NCBI RefSeq assembly: GCF_000224145.3
Contig: NC_020166.2
Coordinates: forward strand, 6,867,632-6,931,631
Reading direction: 5' to 3'
DNA: 64,000 nt
From: Ciona intestinalis
Taxonomy: Eukaryota > Chordata > Ascidiacea > Phlebobranchia > Cionidae
Positions 46,703-64,000 of this stretch are shown piece by piece (position 1 is the first letter of the stretch; each line of letters starts with the position of its first letter). The notes below the pieces were generated by a model. The model did no database searches. It was not told the origin of the DNA and saw only the letters and a list, made by a program, of their open reading frames with translations. The position numbers and the translations under genes are program-made.

Positions 46703-46913
46703 GTCTTGTGAGTTTTGATTGTAAGTGTTATGGAAGGCACCTAAGGAAGTCAGAATTAATCAAATAAATGTGACACAGTTAGCATTGTGGTGTCATGTCT
46801 TTAACTGCAGTTTTGTAATACTGAGATATTAAATACGGTAACACTAAGATAATGTTACTATATGAAGGTTGAACTAGTTTTACAAAAGTATAAAAAGCAA
46901 TTGAATTGTACCG

Positions 46914-47924
46914 TTAAACCATAAACTTTGTGTTTATGTTTAGCTGTAGTTTCAAGTTGTTGAATAAGGCTTTCGTAAAGTTATAAAAATCATACTCCAG
47001 CACCATTCGTTTTTTCAACTCAACATATGCCTCGGGTGAAATTTTCTCTTTACCGAGAGTGGACGTATTAATGTTTGGAGCACTTTGTAAATCTTTCCAC
47101 ACCTGAATAGCTCCCTTAAAATGATGTGGTAAAAGTTTTTCAAAGACGAGCAATGAGCTTTCGAAATCCTCCAATAAGCCAACAGCCAAGTAGTTTTCTA
47201 TTAAATGTCTCTTTGCACGATTTAAACTTTCAGGAGTGGGATGTTTGCACATCAAATCCTGCCCACAGAAATAAGGTACAATGTACCACAGTTTTGAAGT
47301 ACTGCATTCATAGTGGTTGCTTAACACACACTCGCTGATGCTCATTTCCAATTCCCCCCTTTTCCACGGCTTTACTTTGCGGCCATGGGCACTTCTTACA
47401 TCTCCGTATCTTTTGAAATAATACTGGGACTGAAACCTTTCGATTGGGTCTCGTATCATGTTAATATACAAGGGCGGACTTTGCCCAAACTTCTGAAAAT
47501 TTATGTAATGAATATGACGAGAATATAACATCGGCCGCTTCAAACTTTGAATTAACTCCACTTCTGTTTTTAAGTGCATAATATTAGGTCTTGTGACGTT
47601 GGAGATATTTGATGGGAAGAAGTTGAAATGGTTTATTTTGGAAAGCTCAGATATGATGTTGTGCATAGATCGACTGCCACATTTACCAACGCGGTTGTAA
47701 ACCAATCGTGAAAAGTGGCGATTGTCTTCCTCTGTTCCTTGTAATCTCCCACGGTGGTCATAACCCTCTGCTCCCATCTGGTGGCCCGTTTCGTCAGGTC
47801 TTGGATAATTCCGAGACATGTAAACAGGGCTCGATCTGTATCCATAAAATGCAGCACATATCATCAGAGATGAAGTTATCATGACAGCAAAAAATACATT
47901 ACGCATTTGAGTATTCATCTTCAA
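46914..47924 (-). CDS. UST: Uronyl 2-O-sulfotransferase
   Basis: A single-exon frame of 336 aa. Residues 8-27 are a type II membrane anchor, placing the enzyme in the Golgi. The 5'-phosphosulfate loop for PAPS is NRVGKCGS (77-84). The His pair RHIHY (136-140) is the catalytic region, and the 3'-phosphate motif is IRDPIERFQSQYYFKRYGD (157 on). YFCGQ, ECSTSKLWYIVPYF and HHFKG blocks follow, all matching UST more than HS2ST. UST adds sulfate to the 2-O of uronic acid in dermatan/chondroitin sulfate. It lacks the acidic C-terminal tail of vertebrate UST. It is intronless and divergent from the ABCC gene (1.2 kb between starts). Tunicates may hold several such paralogues, so one-to-one orthology is not certain. 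Confidence 0.88.
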   Translation of the reverse strand: MKMNTQMRNVFFAVMITSSLMICAAFYGYRSSPVYMSRNYPRPDETGHQMGAEGYDHRGRLQGTEEDNRHFSRLVYNRVGKCGSRSMHNIISELSKINHFNFFPSNISNVTRPNIMHLKTEVELIQSLKRPMLYSRHIHYINFQKFGQSPPLYINMIRDPIERFQSQYYFKRYGDVRSAHGRKVKPWKRGELEMSISECVLSNHYECSTSKLWYIVPYFCGQDLMCKHPTPESLNRAKRHLIENYLAVGLLEDFESSLLVFEKLLPHHFKGAIQVWKDLQSAPNINTSTLGKEKISPEAYVELKKRMVLEYDFYNFTKALFNNLKLQLNINTKFMV

Positions 47925-49137
47925 CTAAAGTCTCAAGACCTAGTGGGGTAAAATGGATAGACAGCTTGGTTACTAGACAACAAACAAACTTTGGTAATGG
48001 TTTCCTTTACAGAGAAATACACACGGTGATTCATTATAGGACCATCCTACATGCGTGTGCTGGTCCCTAATGGAGTTGACATAACGTGCACGTATTAATG
48101 TATATGTTTGCGTAACAATTAAAAGAGCCACGGTCACATTATACGAATAATTTAAACAGTTAAATGATCAGAATAAAATTTACCTAGCGGAATTCTAAAT
48201 GTCATATAAACTATGCGAATTTATTCACGTTTGATCTATCGGCGTATATAGCTAATGGATTAGGCCAACTAACTTTATATTTACGTTAAATTAACAGCTG
48301 TCAATCTTGCCTGATCGCCGAAGCGAAGTCTTTATCTGTCGTTAACCGATAAGTGCTGCTTCTGTAAACTGACCGATACAACTCAACCAGAACCGCTTGG
48401 AAAATACAAACAAGAACCACCGACTATGACGGTACAGGAAAACGAAAAAAATGCCCGCGGCTCACTTACTGTTTATTTTCACGTCACAAATAATCAGAAT
48501 TGAACAAGGTGGTTATAGTACCTAGTAGACAAAGTGAGCAGTTCCAGCGACCATTTTCGGTACATAGTAGTGGAACCAAGTTTTCAGACTTTTAAAACAT
48601 TCTTTTTTTTTCATTTACCTCTGCCGACAGTTTTGTTTATACACGTACCAAATCACCAGTTTAGATACTACATAGATTTTATATATTATACCATACATAC
48701 AAACACATTTATCCCCAAGCAATTTCAATTCCAAAAGAGCAGAGTCGGACTCTGCAAAAGAGTATGCGGAAAAGCAGCATGTTATCGTAGCGTACAAGTA
48801 AAAATAAAATATATCCTTTTTCATGAAATTTAATTCACACAAGATTATTTTACGCCCTTAAAATCCTTGTTAATACCACTGACTCAAGTAATTGTGCTAA
48901 TTTAAATTCCGAAAAAAACTTTTGTAAATTGAAACACTGTGGAAATCCAAATTTTTGCCTAGTCATGATGATATGAAATATTCACGTCAACAACAAGCGT
49001 GAAGCAAACTCAGTCACTCGGGATTTTACCGGTTAGGCAGAAGTGGTTGTTGTGCCTACTATATCCGGTCGTGGTAGCTGTGCTCTGCTTTTAGCAGAAA
49101 GTTGTCACCCTAGACATAACGGGCGTGTAAAATCGCA
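47925..49137. other. Divergent intergenic region, UST / ABCC
   Basis: About 1.2 kb between two outward-facing start codons. No TATA box, exon or repeat stands out. Confidence 0.4.
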
Positions 49138-63634
<14,497 letters not shown>

Positions 63635-63877
63635 GTAAGTAGTGTTATGTTACTTTCTATGGGTGCATATTCGTAAGAAGATAATGAATTATGGTTTAGA
63701 AGAATTTATTACTGAAAAATTAATCATAGTTTAAATAAAAGAATGTAACTGTATCACAATTTATTTTTTTGTTAAATTGCTCGGTCGGTACATTTTGAGA
63801 CCAATCATGTTTTGCATTTTTTTAAAAATATTTATTATTAACCAAATTGTACCGGGTTCAATGCTCAACACTGCTAG

Positions 63878-64000
63878 TATAGTAGGGTGGGGGAAGATGG
63901 GACACCTTTAGCACATAATATATAAATATCCTGTTCGTATTTTAGACAATTAACAACAGTGTATGGGAGTTGTGAGATTACGGTTTTGTAATTCTTTGAA
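63878..64000 (+). mobile_element. Family-A MITE, left half, cut by window edge
   Basis: TATAGTAGGGTGGGGGAAGA, then the family internal blocks in order; this appears to be the least diverged copy in the window. In the ABCC intron after exon 25. Confidence 0.85.

Overview
The window looks like chromosomal DNA of a sea squirt close to Ciona intestinalis/robusta. It is AT-rich, with compact multi-exon genes, short introns, many copies of one small inverted-repeat transposon, and protein families typical of a chordate. The organism is inferred from gene content and repeat style; no database was searched. There are two assembly gaps, at 8042-8091 and 61164-61288.

Layout. 1.75-6.43 kb (+): a seven-exon rhodopsin-class GPCR, with a transposon copy in most of its introns. 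7.56-8.69 kb: a transposon of about 1.13 kb with long inverted ends. 9.41-10.25 kb (+): an intronless C1orf74/UPF0739 homologue. Only 90 bp later, on the same strand, IMMP2L (mitochondrial inner-membrane protease subunit 2) runs from 10.34 to 20.37 kb; the pair looks like an operon. The 7.1-kb third intron of IMMP2L holds a complete gene on the opposite strand (11.82-16.20 kb). It encodes a neuronal leucine-rich-repeat (LRRN) receptor with LRR, Ig, FN3, TM and tail. Vertebrates have LRRN3 inside an IMMP2L intron, also on the opposite strand, so this appears to be an ancient nested pair. 21.65-27.84 kb (+): pyruvate dehydrogenase kinase. 28.88-32.76 kb (-): an unrecognised six-pass membrane protein with a Thr-rich outer loop.

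33.61-39.33 kb (+): a kelch-like protein with two BTB domains, the first split by a long acidic insert. 40.26-44.66 kb (+): ANKMY2 (ankyrin repeats plus MYND finger). 46.91-47.92 kb (-): an intronless uronyl 2-O-sulfotransferase. From 49.14 kb to the right edge (+): an ABCC1/MRP1-type transporter, continuing out of the window. In this last gene exons 19-23 appear twice (58.9-60.5 and 61.29-62.9 kb), flanking a gap. The copies differ only by small intron changes and silent exon changes, so this is most likely two alleles placed in tandem by the assembler.

Most genes are unrelated housekeeping or membrane genes. The functional links visible here are positional: the C1orf74-IMMP2L spacing, the LRRN gene nested in IMMP2L, and two divergent pairs (six-pass protein/KLHL and sulfotransferase/ABCC). 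Exon boundaries were read by hand from splice signals and checked for phase; each gene's exons sum to an open frame.
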